This document shows, one piece after another, positions 18,197-26,772 of a DNA stretch of 64,000 nucleotides. Within the stretch, counting starts at the first letter, position 1. Every line of letters begins with the position of its first letter. The stretch is from JBEKIK01 sp963838495 (GTDB lineage Bacteria; Planctomycetota; Planctomycetia; Pirellulales; Thermoguttaceae), in NCBI GenBank assembly GCA_963838495.1, contig CAWIRC010000004.1, forward strand, positions 124,001 through 188,000. Direction: 5' to 3'. The translations under genes and the position numbers were made by a program. Below the pieces are notes generated by a model, which saw only the letters and a program-made list of their open reading frames with translations, had not been told where the DNA came from and did no database searches.

Positions 18197-20014
18197 CTAT
18201 CGTACGCGGCAGCAGAAGCGGATTACGCCGCCCCGGCCGACTTCCAGCGGCTTGGCCAGTTCGCAGCGGACCACCAGCGATCCGCCCTCGTTGGGCTCGG
18301 TCGTGAATTGAGCTTCCCGGCTGCACTGGGCGCTCTGTTCAACGAATTCCAGGCGCGTGGTCAGGCTGTCGATGATCGTCACGTTGCCGATGGTCTGGTT
18401 GCCTACGTTGTCGAAGCGGAGGGTGAACCACACTTCTTCGCCGGGCAAGGCGTAAGGCGTGGAGGCCAGCTTGACGATCCGCAGTTTGGGATTTCCCGGC
18501 GGCTCGGTTACAGTGAAAACCGTGCCGGCCTGTTCATCCTGGACGGCGGCCATCGCGCCTTTGAGATCAAGAATGATTTGCACCGCCTGCTCATGCGACC
18601 AGGCAACCGCCGCCTGGCGGCCGCGCGCCAAAATCAGCATTTCGGAATTAACGTATGTGCCGTTGCGAATGATCGAGATATTTTCATACGGTTTAAAGAA
18701 GTTTTGGAAGCCGCGCGGCCCGATCTCGCTGGACAACGCACCGTCGCCCTGTTTCATGCGGAAGGCATGTGCCGGCCGGGCAGAGATTTCATCGCCGAGT
18801 TGGACTTGTTGCTTGGCTGCGCCTACTTTTTGGATCACGGTGGGAGCGGCCAACGAGGTGTTCAATCGAACGTCCGAAGACCTGTCCCGTTGCTCGTTTA
18901 ATACCAGGCCCACCACCTGGCGGACGGCGGCGAAGCGGGGGCTGTATATGTACACGTCATTGCTGGGAGTTACAAGCGTTCGGCCGTCGAGGGTGTCGTA
19001 AACTGCCACGGTGTCTTCCATTTGCAGTCCGGCGGGCCCATCCGACACTCCCACAGGCACGCCGCAATCGCCGCCGTCGCGGAGCCATTCGTCTTCAGGC
19101 CACGGCGGTCTTATGCCCGGCGGCGTCCAGGGCAGATACGCAGCCACCGGCAAAGGCGGCCCTTGCTGGATATCTTCTAGCTGTGCTATGGGGCAATCAC
19201 TTACGGCGGAAACCTGCACCGCCTTGCCTTTACCCGGCGGGGGCAATATTTTTACCCCTGAATTATTGTCATTTGCGGACAAATTCGCGGATACAAGCCG
19301 CGGACCTTCCTTTTCAGCCGTTTTTTGTACCGCGGAAGGATAGCAAACAAACTGCGGGCAGCCAAACAGGAAACTCGGATCGGGACTCTGCGAATCCGCC
19401 GGCAATCGGCCGCCGAGGCGCAAAATGGCCACCGGCCGGCCCAGGGCGTCGGCAACGGCCAGCGGATCCTCGCCAGGCTTGGTTTCGAACCATTCCTGCG
19501 CCTGCGGATTTTCACGTGCCGGCAACGCATTGCGCGGATCTTCCATGTAGATCACCCTGGTGACGAATTTCCCCTCCAAGGCCAGGCGGAGATCTTTCTC
19601 GCTAAGTTCGATGGGTATGGGAAAACGAAGTTCCATGCCTATGGGAGGATAAGTGCGGTCGATGATTTCAACGGTGGGGAAGACCTCCAAACCGGCGGCC
19701 AGCGGGATGCCGGTCACTCTGAGCCGGTAAACCGAGCCAATCAGCAGTCCGACTTTACGCGAGCCTTGCTGTGGCTGGTCGAATTGGCCCTCGGCGGCCA
19801 GCGAAATCAAGGCCCCGCACGGGGCCTTGATCTCGACCGGCTGGAAAAACCCCGGCAACGGCCCTCCACGCATGAGTTGCCTACTCCCAATCGCTCCCGG
19901 CGGCATCGCGCCTTGATGCCAGTAATGAACCGGTGGTTGCTGGGCGCGCAATATCGCGGCCAGACCCAAGGTCCCAAAAAGCATCAGGGCGACTCTGCCG
20001 GCAACTCGTTGCAT
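18197..20014 (-). CDS. Secreted surface protein with DUF11-type domain
   Basis: About 605 residues from the ATG at 20014 (MQRVAGRVALMLFG...), which begins a signal peptide. A domain at about 70-230 contains GSVYRLRVTGIP, ELSEKDLRLALEGKFVTRVI and DALGRPVAILRLGG; the same domain occurs in the next gene, 20263-21435. The last 85 residues form a DUF11-like beta domain (ALPGEEVWFTLRFDNVGNQT, then VTIIDSLTTRLEFV). DUF11 domains are repeat units of surface proteins. The middle is Pro-rich with a few Cys. No enzyme motif is visible; a structural envelope role is inferred. Confidence 0.7.
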   Translation of the reverse strand: MQRVAGRVALMLFGTLGLAAILRAQQPPVHYWHQGAMPPGAIGSRQLMRGGPLPGFFQPVEIKAPCGALISLAAEGQFDQPQQGSRKVGLLIGSVYRLRVTGIPLAAGLEVFPTVEIIDRTYPPIGMELRFPIPIELSEKDLRLALEGKFVTRVIYMEDPRNALPARENPQAQEWFETKPGEDPLAVADALGRPVAILRLGGRLPADSQSPDPSFLFGCPQFVCYPSAVQKTAEKEGPRLVSANLSANDNNSGVKILPPPGKGKAVQVSAVSDCPIAQLEDIQQGPPLPVAAYLPWTPPGIRPPWPEDEWLRDGGDCGVPVGVSDGPAGLQMEDTVAVYDTLDGRTLVTPSNDVYIYSPRFAAVRQVVGLVLNEQRDRSSDVRLNTSLAAPTVIQKVGAAKQQVQLGDEISARPAHAFRMKQGDGALSSEIGPRGFQNFFKPYENISIIRNGTYVNSEMLILARGRQAAVAWSHEQAVQIILDLKGAMAAVQDEQAGTVFTVTEPPGNPKLRIVKLASTPYALPGEEVWFTLRFDNVGNQTIGNVTIIDSLTTRLEFVEQSAQCSREAQFTTEPNEGGSLVVRCELAKPLEVGRGGVIRFCCRVR

Positions 20015-20123
20015 GGAGAGGCTCAGGATTCGGGGTTCCGGGTTCAGCATTCTAAAATCTGAACCATTTTGAACGAGATTTTTTAGAAAAGTATTTCGAG
20101 ATTCCGGAAAAGCGACATAATTA

Positions 20124-20149
20124 AGCCCACGGGTTGCAACCCGTGGGCT
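20124..20149. terminator. Perfect 26-base palindrome, possible bidirectional terminator
   Basis: AGCCCACGGGTT and AACCCGTGGGCT with a GC centre. It lies between two minus-strand genes. There is no good T tract, so it may instead be an intergenic repeat. Confidence 0.45.
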
Positions 20150-20262
20150 TGAATTGTTGCTTTACACAAAATCCCGCACTGTTTTTCTGGCTTTCAATTA
20201 CCCGGCACGAATGCCTGGATTTTAAATTGATCGAACTTAACGGACTATCAATTCATCGCGGA

Positions 20263-21435
20263 TCAGTCTTCCGGGTCTTGATCGGGGCATGGACCGGATT
20301 CGCCGTACGAGACCGGGCACGATCCGCCGACACATGGATCGCATGTCATTTCGTGACGGTCGCAGGACGATGGGCGATACAACCCCGGCGGCACTTCGTC
20401 CCGTTCCACGATCCGCACGTGATCTACCGGCTTCGGATAACTGTAACCGGGCTTTTGCTTCACGTCGATGCGAACGGCCTCGGTCGGCTTGGGCAAGTGC
20501 ACGCGCGTGTGGTTGACAATCGTATTCTTTTGCAATCCGGCGGGCACTCCCAAAGGCACGTGGGGCGGGCCGGGAAGTCCAATAGGCGTCCCACACATCG
20601 GCATCCCGTACTGCGGCATGGTCACGCCGGAGATGTAATTGCTGTTGGGCATAGTATTCGGACCGCCGACGGCCATGCCCATGGGCACCGATCCGCCCGG
20701 CATTTGTCCGCCGGGGACCAAAGAGCTGGGCATTGTCGGGCATGGGCATGAATACGAAACCTGCTGCACGTCGCCTCCCTGCACATTCGCGGGCGCCGGA
20801 AGCTGCAAATCCTTGTTGCCTATGCGGACAATCGCCAAAATCGCTCCCCGGCGATCGGCCTCGACGATCGGATCCACGCCCGGATCGAGCCGCGTGCTGA
20901 CCAAGGTTTCCACGCCGGCAACGGCAAGTTCCTGGAACTCGGGATCGGGCAGGTAAATCACCTTGGTTACGAAATTGCCGCTAAGCACCTGGTCGAAGTC
21001 CTCCTCGGTGATTTGTATGGGAATGGCATTGTGAGCCAGGAAGGCTTCGGAACGCGGCATGGCAGGTCCAACTTCCAGTGTGGGATATAGTTCCACGCCG
21101 GGCCGGCCCGGGATGTTGGAAATTTTAAGCTGATAAATCGCCCCTTGCGGGAAATTATAGCGGGCCGGACATATAAGCGGCTCTGAATCGAATTGTCCCG
21201 GAGCGACCACGTCCCAGGTGACCGACATGCCTTCAGGACCAATAAAAGCCATCTGTGATGATATTTGCGGGATGGGTATGCCCGGTTGATACATCATCAC
21301 CCCGGGGCCTGGTCCGTCAACTCCTGGTCCGGGATGCATCAGCATCTCGGCCGGCGGTAGGTTTTGCTTGCAGGGCACATGGCAGCCTGTAATGGCCATG
21401 GCAATCACTAACAACGCTAATAGAGAAACCCTCAT
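20263..21435 (-). CDS. Lipoprotein paralogous to the 18197-20014 gene
   Basis: About 390 residues from the ATG at 21435, behind an AGGGGGG ribosome site. The signal peptide ends in a lipobox (MAITGCHV). Residues 60-210 repeat the domain of the downstream neighbour: GAIYQLKISNIPGRPGVELY, ITEEDFDQVLSGNFVTKVIY and VEADRRGAILAIVRIG. The C-terminal part is Pro/Gly/Met-rich, with repeats such as NTMPNSNYISG and YGMPMCGTPIG, then a Cys-rich tail with C-x2-C pairs. The DUF11 domain of the neighbour is absent. Probably an envelope structural protein. Confidence 0.65.
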   Translation of the reverse strand: MRVSLLALLVIAMAITGCHVPCKQNLPPAEMLMHPGPGVDGPGPGVMMYQPGIPIPQISSQMAFIGPEGMSVTWDVVAPGQFDSEPLICPARYNFPQGAIYQLKISNIPGRPGVELYPTLEVGPAMPRSEAFLAHNAIPIQITEEDFDQVLSGNFVTKVIYLPDPEFQELAVAGVETLVSTRLDPGVDPIVEADRRGAILAIVRIGNKDLQLPAPANVQGGDVQQVSYSCPCPTMPSSLVPGGQMPGGSVPMGMAVGGPNTMPNSNYISGVTMPQYGMPMCGTPIGLPGPPHVPLGVPAGLQKNTIVNHTRVHLPKPTEAVRIDVKQKPGYSYPKPVDHVRIVERDEVPPGLYRPSSCDRHEMTCDPCVGGSCPVSYGESGPCPDQDPED

Positions 21436-21770
21436 GGCATCCCCCCTCACTTCTGCTCGAACCTGGACTGGGATAACGCACCAGTCGGGCAAGAGCATGG
21501 ACTGTATTCTATGTTAAAACTGGCAAAATGGAGTTACTTACAGACATGCCGCGCAAAAACTATCTGCGCATAACACCTGTCTGAGGGTATTGGTCGGCCT
21601 GTTACAACACGAATCTTTGGAAAATCCGGCAAGACCGTTAAAAGTATGCCTGAATGGCTGAATTTGCGCAGTTTATCCTGTTTGACAAATCGCAAAATCA
21701 CTTTTTCCTTTTAACCAGAAGCCCGCAAATTCCCATTTTTTACACCGGGCCTATTACCGGTATTTATCTG
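21436..21770. other. Intergenic region, no supported gene
   Basis: About 335 AT-rich bases upstream of the lipoprotein gene. I see no gene, hairpin or repeat of note. Confidence 0.35.
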
Positions 21771-22670
21771 TTACCGGCCCGGTGGAGGAGACATGACAGC
21801 AGGCTGTTGTGATGCCAACGGTCGGAAGTTCGGATCGGCAAGATTAACCGCCGGAGTATTGGTGATTTGCGGCATCTTCCAGAGTTCGGCCGTGTTGCCG
21901 GCCATGCGGTTGATTTCCACGAGCCCCAAATCGATGCGGATGGAAAACTGGGCCGATGGGCAATTGACGACCACCACGCCGGGCATCACCAGCCCGGAAA
22001 GCGGATCACGGCGGTGCTGGCTGGCTATCGCGCTGGCCATTGGAACACCCTTGGCGTTGAGTATATGCTGTTCCAGGATCCAGCCTTGGGCCGCGTCGAA
22101 AATGGTGACCTTGGTGACCGGCCCGTCGGGTGTTTCCCGGACGGTGCGAAGTTCCAGGCGGTCGCCTTGCAAGGGGAAAGGGCCTTGCTGGGGCAATGCT
22201 GGATTGATTTCGTTTACGCCCAGGGCCTCGATGAGCCAGTCAGGCTGGACCGGAATGGAATGCCTTGCCGGACTGGTTGCGAATTGATCGTGCCGGCAAA
22301 AATAAATCGCCGGCGGCTGGGCGCGGCGGATCCAATACCAAAAAAAATCAGGATTCGAGCCCACGTCGATCTCCGCTCCGGTCAGGTCCGAGGCGATAAG
22401 GCGGAAAAATCTCGGCCGCCAAAAGGCGATCCTGGTAGAAAGCGAAGGAATGCCCTGTCCGGATAAAGTGGCATGTCCGGCGTAAAAATTCTGGATCTGA
22501 GAGCTATTTCGGTTTACCACTTGAATCAACTGCTCGACGGTAGGCGAAGGCGGCAACGCCCGTGGCAAAGGCGGCTGCTGCGGACGAAACACATTTACGC
22601 AACCAACACCGCCCAGGGTAAATAACCCGGCCACCAGAAACAGCGATATGCGACGTTGATTCATGTGCAT
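21771..22670 (-). CDS. Lipoprotein, LolA/LolB-like fold suspected
   Basis: 299 residues with a lipoprotein signal peptide (lipobox LGGVGCVN). After a Pro-rich linker, residues 45-250 alternate strands in the way of lipoprotein carrier or outer-membrane lipoprotein-sorting folds: LIQVVNRNSSQIQNFYAGHA, RPRFFRLIASDLTG, and FFWYWIRRAQPPAIYF. The order helix-strand-strand with GAEIDVGSNPDFFWYW matches planctomycete proteins of that group. The fold assignment is tentative. Confidence 0.55.
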   Translation of the reverse strand: MHMNQRRISLFLVAGLFTLGGVGCVNVFRPQQPPLPRALPPSPTVEQLIQVVNRNSSQIQNFYAGHATLSGQGIPSLSTRIAFWRPRFFRLIASDLTGAEIDVGSNPDFFWYWIRRAQPPAIYFCRHDQFATSPARHSIPVQPDWLIEALGVNEINPALPQQGPFPLQGDRLELRTVRETPDGPVTKVTIFDAAQGWILEQHILNAKGVPMASAIASQHRRDPLSGLVMPGVVVVNCPSAQFSIRIDLGLVEINRMAGNTAELWKMPQITNTPAVNLADPNFRPLASQQPAVMSPPPGR

Positions 22671-22703
22671 TTTACGATTTTTTATCTATATTCAACTTGG
22701 AGA

Positions 22704-22889
22704 TCAAAAATCCAATCTCTTTGCCGGCTCATCAAACAAAGGCTGTTTAGCGGGTGGATATTGCGCCACAGGGAACATACCACAGCCAATTATTGTCAGG
22801 ACAAAAATCAATATCATTGCAAGAATAACATGTTTTGTTCCGAGTAAACCAATGTATGATCTTTCTTTGTATGGAATCATTTCAGACAT
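22704..22889 (-). CDS. Small lipoprotein-like membrane protein
   Basis: 61 residues, 10 bp after the upstream gene on the same strand. A hydrophobic segment (HVILAMILIFVLTIIGCGMF) ends in a Cys that could be a lipobox. No family is recognised. Support is its position in a run of same-strand genes and a weak purine-rich ribosome site. Confidence 0.4.
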   Translation of the reverse strand: MSEMIPYKERSYIGLLGTKHVILAMILIFVLTIIGCGMFPVAQYPPAKQPLFDEPAKRLDF

Positions 22890-22899
22890 TTTTCATCTC

Positions 22900-23373
22900 T
22901 TATACCAAGAGCGCCGTTAACTGCTGCTGAATTTCATCGATTCGCGATTGTTTGGGCGGGACTGCCAAAACTGTATATGTTTGGTCGCGGCGCGGACAAT
23001 AAACCGTCAACACCTCGTTGCCCTGCTGATCGCGTTTTTGATCTTCCAACCTGAACACGCGGCGGCGGATCAAAAGCAGCGTCAGCACGTAGCGCATGTC
23101 CTGTTTATCGGACTGCTGGACCAGTTCATCGAAAAAATGGAGGATGACATCGTTGGGGGCCCAATATTTCCCGCGATTTGCCTTGTCCGGCACCTGGGAT
23201 TTCCAATACCCGATGGCCCCGGCCGGCGGACCTTGCCAGGCATCGATCGAATAATCGTAACGTTTCAGTTCGGCCCCTTCGGACACCAGCACGGAATAGT
23301 ACCACTGGCCAGGCGCGAATTCCTTGCCGGTTGCCGAGCAGCGCCGCGTAAAGTTTTCAACCTCGTAATCCAT
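22900..23373 (-). CDS. Conserved hypothetical protein with zinc-ribbon-like N-terminus
   Basis: About 157 residues from the ATG at 23373 (MDYEVENFTRRCSATGKEF); the frame opens upstream to 23475 but without protein character. The start CSATGKEFAPGQWYYSVL is a recurring motif of planctomycete proteins, followed by a region rich in acidic and aromatic residues (APNDVILHFFDELVQ) and a helix (MRYVLTLLLIRRRVFRLED). Function unknown. Confidence 0.65.
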   Translation of the reverse strand: MDYEVENFTRRCSATGKEFAPGQWYYSVLVSEGAELKRYDYSIDAWQGPPAGAIGYWKSQVPDKANRGKYWAPNDVILHFFDELVQQSDKQDMRYVLTLLLIRRRVFRLEDQKRDQQGNEVLTVYCPRRDQTYTVLAVPPKQSRIDEIQQQLTALLV

Positions 23374-23480
23374 ACAACGTAGCAGGCACGATCCGTGTGC
23401 CGTCCGTGTTTTTTTGTAGGGTACATGGAACGCACCGCCTGGATCGGCGCATAGCGTTTTCACGGAGCGTTTCACGCAAC

Positions 23481-23759
23481 CTACTTCATAAATAAGGGCC
23501 GCAAAGCATACCCGAATTGGGTATTTGACTCAATATGCCTTGAAAAACCGGCAAGATGTTCCGCCCGTCCGATGCGAATTTTTACCGGCCGGCAGCATTT
23601 CGGGCAACGACCCTCATAGGCCGTTTCGCTCTGGTTGACGTAAATCCTTATGTACACGTCACAACAGACAAAATGGACGCCGATAAAACGCCGGTTGGGT
23701 GCTTCGGCAGAAGGGGGGGAGGGAGAATCACTGCAAAAATCAAGATGTTCGCCCGACAT
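23481..23759 (-). CDS. Small zinc-ribbon protein
   Basis: 92 residues. The core is FVCCDVYIRIYVNQSETAYE then GRCPKCCRPVKIRIG: two Cys pairs around a beta turn, as in zinc-ribbon proteins. This core is recognisable as a planctomycete conserved family. It lies just upstream of, and on the same strand as, the gene at 22900. Confidence 0.65.
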   Translation of the reverse strand: MSGEHLDFCSDSPSPPSAEAPNRRFIGVHFVCCDVYIRIYVNQSETAYEGRCPKCCRPVKIRIGRAEHLAGFSRHIESNTQFGYALRPLFMK

Positions 23760-23841
23760 TTTGCCTTTACCTTCCCCGGACGTCCCAGCCGGGGATTTAT
23801 CATGCCTATTTGAAAAAAATAACTACCCAGGGGTCCTGAAC

Positions 23842-23871
23842 TTGACCCGCCCGCATAATGTCATGTACATT
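23842..23871 (+). promoter_or_regulatory. Likely promoter of the leu leader
   Basis: TTGACC and TACATT separated by 18 bases, close to the sigma-70 consensus. The predicted start point is about 40 bases before the leader peptide ATG. Confidence 0.5.
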
Positions 23872-23917
23872 TAAGATGTTCCTAATGCAAGTCGAAATTA
23901 GAGGAATAGGAAATATT

Positions 23918-23980
23918 ATGGGTACGATGTTAAGCCTATTGCCGTTGTTATTGCTGGCACTTGCCAGACGTCGGCCTTAG
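23918..23980 (+). CDS. leuL: Leucine leader peptide (attenuator peptide)
   Basis: 20 residues: MGTMLSLLPLLLLALARRRP. Eight of them are Leu, six within residues 5-13, encoded by TTA, CTA, TTG, CTG and CTT. The ribosome site is TAGGA seven bases upstream. The Leu run precedes the last four codons, which form the antiterminator arm, and a terminator follows before leuA. This is the classic arrangement in which a ribosome stalled on Leu codons lets transcription continue. Too short for standard gene calling, but the context makes it strong. Confidence 0.85.
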   Translation: MGTMLSLLPLLLLALARRRP

Positions 23981-24048
23981 GCTGCGTACCTGCTTACACA
24001 GCTAGCACAACGAAAACCTCAAGGCCGATAAGGTCTTGAGGTTTTTTA
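23971..24048 (+). terminator. Attenuator: antiterminator and terminator of leuA
   Basis: TCGGCCTT at 23971-23978, in the leader's last codons, is exactly complementary to AAGGCCGA at 24021-24028. That second segment is part of the 5' arm of a terminator: AAAACCTCAAGGCC (24013-24026) pairs with GGTCTTGAGGTTTT (24032-24045) over 14 bp with one G-U pair and a GATAA loop, followed by T6. The two pairings exclude each other. A ribosome that reaches the stop codon covers the first segment, so the terminator forms. Confidence 0.85.
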
Positions 24049-24260
24049 TTGATCGGGTTTCATAACATGCAAACTTTCGTCATGATAATGCGGCATTACG
24101 GGCCATCGAGGGTATGGTTGGTGTTGCCCGGGCCGGCCAATGGTCGGCACGAGATTTAATGTCTTTGCCATCGCCGATTTTGAAGCGGCGAAGACGGAGA
24201 CACTGGACAAATTGATCAGCGTAACCGAAACTTTACTCTCGAAAAAAGGATACTACACTC

Positions 24261-25805
24261 ATGACTGATAATACATCTGCTAAATCCCGGCATATTGTAA
24301 TTTTCGACACCACGCTCCGCGACGGCGAGCAATCGCCTGGGGCAAGCATGAACCTGGCTGAAAAGATGGAAGTCGCCCAGGCCTTGGTCGACTTGGGCGT
24401 AGACGTGATCGAGGCCGGTTTCCCCATTGCCTCGCCCGGCGATTTTGAGGCCGTGCGCGAGATTGCCCGCTCGGTGCGCGGCTCGGTGATTTGCGGGCTG
24501 GCCCGCTGCCGCGAGGCCGACATCGACCGGGCCTGGGAAGCCGTTCGCCACGCGCAAGAACCGCGGATCCACGTGTTCCTGGCCACAAGTCCCGTACATC
24601 GCGAACATAAACTTCGCATGAGCAAGGAGGAAATCATTCGCAACGCCGTGGCAGGCGTGAAAAGGGCCAAGGGTTATTGCCCGAATATCGAATATTCGCC
24701 CGAAGACGCGCTGCGCACCGAACCGGATTTCCTCTGCCAGGTGGTCGAAGCCGCCATAGACGCCGGCGCCACGACCGTCAACATTCCCGACACCGTGGGG
24801 TACACCACCCCAAAACAAATGGGCGAGGCAATAGCCGACCTTCGCAACCGGGTGCCTAACATCGACAAGGCCGTTATCAGCGTCCATTGCCACAACGACC
24901 TTGGCCTGGCGGTGGCCAACAGCCTGGCCGCGGTCGAGGCCGGGGCAGGGCAGGTCGAGTGCACCATCAACGGCCTGGGCGAACGGGCCGGCAACTGCTC
25001 GCTGGAAGAAATCGTCATGGCACTGAGGACCAGGCACGACTATTATCATGCGTCAACACAAATTGTCACCCGGCGCCTTGTGCCCATCAGCAGGCTGGTG
25101 GCAAATATCACCGGCATCCAGGTGCAGCGCAACAAGGCCATCGTGGGCCAGAACGCCTTTGCCCACGAGGCCGGCATACACCAGGACGGCATGCTCAAGG
25201 AACGCACCACCTATGAAATCATGCACCCGGAGGACGTCGGACTGTCCATGACCGACCTGGTGCTGGGCAAGCACAGCGGCCGGGCGGCACTAGCCGATCG
25301 GGCCAAGGCCCTGGGATATAATCTTACCGGCGAACAGCTCGACACGGTCTTCATGGCCTTCAAAAACCTGGCCGATAAGAAGAAAGAGATTTACGACGCC
25401 GACATCGCCTCGCTCGTGGAACAGCAAATCCACGCCATCGAGGAAAAATGGACGCTGGATTCCTACAAGGTGGTTTGCGGAACCGGGCAGGTGCCGGAAG
25501 TCACGCTCCGGCTGCGACACGGCGACGAAAAAGTCACCGCCACCGTGGCCTCCGGCGACGGACCGATCGACGCCATCTTTCTGGCCATCGAGCAGCTCAC
25601 CGGCATGTCGGTGGTCTGCAAGGATTTCTCCGTGCACAGCGTTACCGTGGGAAAAGACGCCCAAGGCGAGGTGATGGTCCAGATCGAACACGGGGGACAA
25701 GTCTACCGCGGGCGCGGCGTATCGACCGACAGCGTCGAGGCCAGCGCAAAGGCCTTCCTCAACGCCATAAATCGAGTCCTGGCGGTGGGGAATAATAAGG
25801 GATAA
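24261..25805 (+). CDS. leuA: 2-isopropylmalate synthase
   Basis: 514 residues, full length. It makes 2-isopropylmalate from 2-oxoisovalerate and acetyl-CoA, the first committed step of leucine synthesis. The catalytic N-terminus is DTTLRDGEQSPGASM near residue 15. Metal ligands include VHCHNDLGLAVAN near 205 and GERAGNCSLEE near 243. The last 130 residues are the Leu-sensing regulatory domain (EVTLRLRHGDEKVTATVASG). A leucine attenuator precedes it, so expression answers to charged tRNA-Leu as well as enzyme feedback. No other leu gene follows. Confidence 0.96.
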   Translation: MTDNTSAKSRHIVIFDTTLRDGEQSPGASMNLAEKMEVAQALVDLGVDVIEAGFPIASPGDFEAVREIARSVRGSVICGLARCREADIDRAWEAVRHAQEPRIHVFLATSPVHREHKLRMSKEEIIRNAVAGVKRAKGYCPNIEYSPEDALRTEPDFLCQVVEAAIDAGATTVNIPDTVGYTTPKQMGEAIADLRNRVPNIDKAVISVHCHNDLGLAVANSLAAVEAGAGQVECTINGLGERAGNCSLEEIVMALRTRHDYYHASTQIVTRRLVPISRLVANITGIQVQRNKAIVGQNAFAHEAGIHQDGMLKERTTYEIMHPEDVGLSMTDLVLGKHSGRAALADRAKALGYNLTGEQLDTVFMAFKNLADKKKEIYDADIASLVEQQIHAIEEKWTLDSYKVVCGTGQVPEVTLRLRHGDEKVTATVASGDGPIDAIFLAIEQLTGMSVVCKDFSVHSVTVGKDAQGEVMVQIEHGGQVYRGRGVSTDSVEASAKAFLNAINRVLAVGNNKG

Positions 25806-25858
25806 AATCCAACAAACGGAGAATAGTGTTGAATACCCTATTTGAACCATTATTATGC

Positions 25859-25885
25859 TGGGGCAGCAGATAAATTGCTGCCCCA
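25859..25885 (+). terminator. Hairpin after leuA
   Basis: TGGGGCAGCA and TGCTGCCCCA, perfect 10-bp stem with a 7-base loop, 53 bases after the leuA stop. No T tract follows, so termination may be weak. Confidence 0.6.
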
Positions 25886-25924
25886 ATATAAAGGCCCGCG
25901 GTGAACCATCGGGGGCCTGGTTCG

Positions 25925-25965
25925 CGGCCGAGTGGCGGAATGGCAGACGCTCGGGATTTAAAATC
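25925..25965 (+). repeat. Half copy of tRNA-Leu(UAA), 5' part to the anticodon stem
   Basis: 41 bases identical to the 5' half of the intact tRNA-Leu(UAA) at 28366-28450, through the anticodon loop and two bases beyond. The 3' half is missing, so it cannot fold. The two copies, in the same orientation, bracket 2.4 kb. This suggests an integration or duplication with its crossover in the anticodon region. Confidence 0.85.
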
Positions 25966-26016
25966 GTCCTTTCGTATTGCCGTAAATTCTTGCAATTTCG
26001 GCAATTATAGAAACAA

Positions 26017-26066
26017 CAACGACTTGTGACTTGGCATCCTTGGTTACTGCCTGTCGCAAGTCGTTG
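26017..26066. repeat. Inverted repeat next to the tRNA half copy
   Basis: CAACGACTTG (26017-26026) and CAAGTCGTTG (26057-26066), with further AACAAC/GTTGTT pairing outside. It lies about 50 bases inside the bracketed segment, where an element end would be. Confidence 0.4.
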
Positions 26067-26131
26067 CATTTTGTTGTTGTTCTTGCGCGCGGTTGCGCGG
26101 AAAAACAATAAAGAAAGTAAGAAAGCCATAC

Positions 26132-26335
26132 ATGACCGACCATGATGAATCTCTGGAAATCAGCATTGCATCTGGATTGGGTTTTCCAACGGCAATAGTA
26201 ATGGTAATGGCTGAACGTGGCGATGAACCGCCGAAACCGCCAACCTGCTGCACTAGTATCATGGCTATTGCCATATTATTTTATTGGTCTGTTACTCTAT
26301 TTCTTGCTGTAGACATCCACTGTAATCGCATATAA
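26132..26335 (+). CDS. Hypothetical small membrane protein
   Basis: 67 residues from the ATG at 26132, with acidic residues at the N-terminus (MTDHDESLEIS) and one membrane segment near the end (IMAIAILFYWSVTLFLAV). No family is recognised and the ribosome site is weak, so this may not be a gene. Confidence 0.3.
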   Translation: MTDHDESLEISIASGLGFPTAIVMVMAERGDEPPKPPTCCTSIMAIAILFYWSVTLFLAVDIHCNRI

Positions 26336-26772
26336 AGCAATCCTGTGCGATGCAAATATAGGCAATGCTGGAAGCCGGTTTTCTTATAGAGCAGCCTGAG
26401 CGGGTTGAAAGGCAAGTTTGATATGTTCCCATGCCACGTCCAGGGCGACTTTCAAGAGGCTGGTAATATTTGTCAGGTCAATCAAATCCCTGCCCGTAAG
26501 AAAATTCGCAATGGCGACCGCCGGTCGATGTAATGGCTGCCTGGAAGTTAAGGGCCTAAATGCTGAGTTCCTCTTTCAATGCCAAATCACATGATTGCCA
26601 CCGCTACAAACTGTTATAAATTATTCTATCCATAAAATCATTACTACCGGAATAATCCAGGAAAGTATATTGTTAGAAAACTTAAACAGCGTTGGCCTCC
26701 AGATAGGGGTTTATAGTGGAACCATGTCCGCGTGCTAGGTTTGTAATGACTCTCCGCGCAAAGGAAGTTCTC
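26336..26772. other. Intergenic region with possible gene remnant
   Basis: On the minus strand, 26384-26575 is an open frame of 64 codons without a start. Its protein-like sequence includes HRPAVAIANFLTGRDLIDLT and LLKVALDVAWEHIKL. It looks like the C-terminus of a lost gene, which I cannot identify. The rest is AT-rich with no clear feature. Confidence 0.3.

Larger units (their letters stand above)
23760..24260 (+). promoter_or_regulatory. Leader region of leuA
   Basis: About 500 bases that hold a promoter, a Leu-rich leader peptide and an attenuator, each listed separately. Downstream of the terminator, about 190 bases lead to leuA without further structure that I can see. Confidence 0.75.

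Noticed and set aside
20237..20751. Open frames opposite the 20263 lipoprotein gene
   Set aside because: Shadows of the real minus-strand gene, with His/Arg-rich composition typical of antisense frames.
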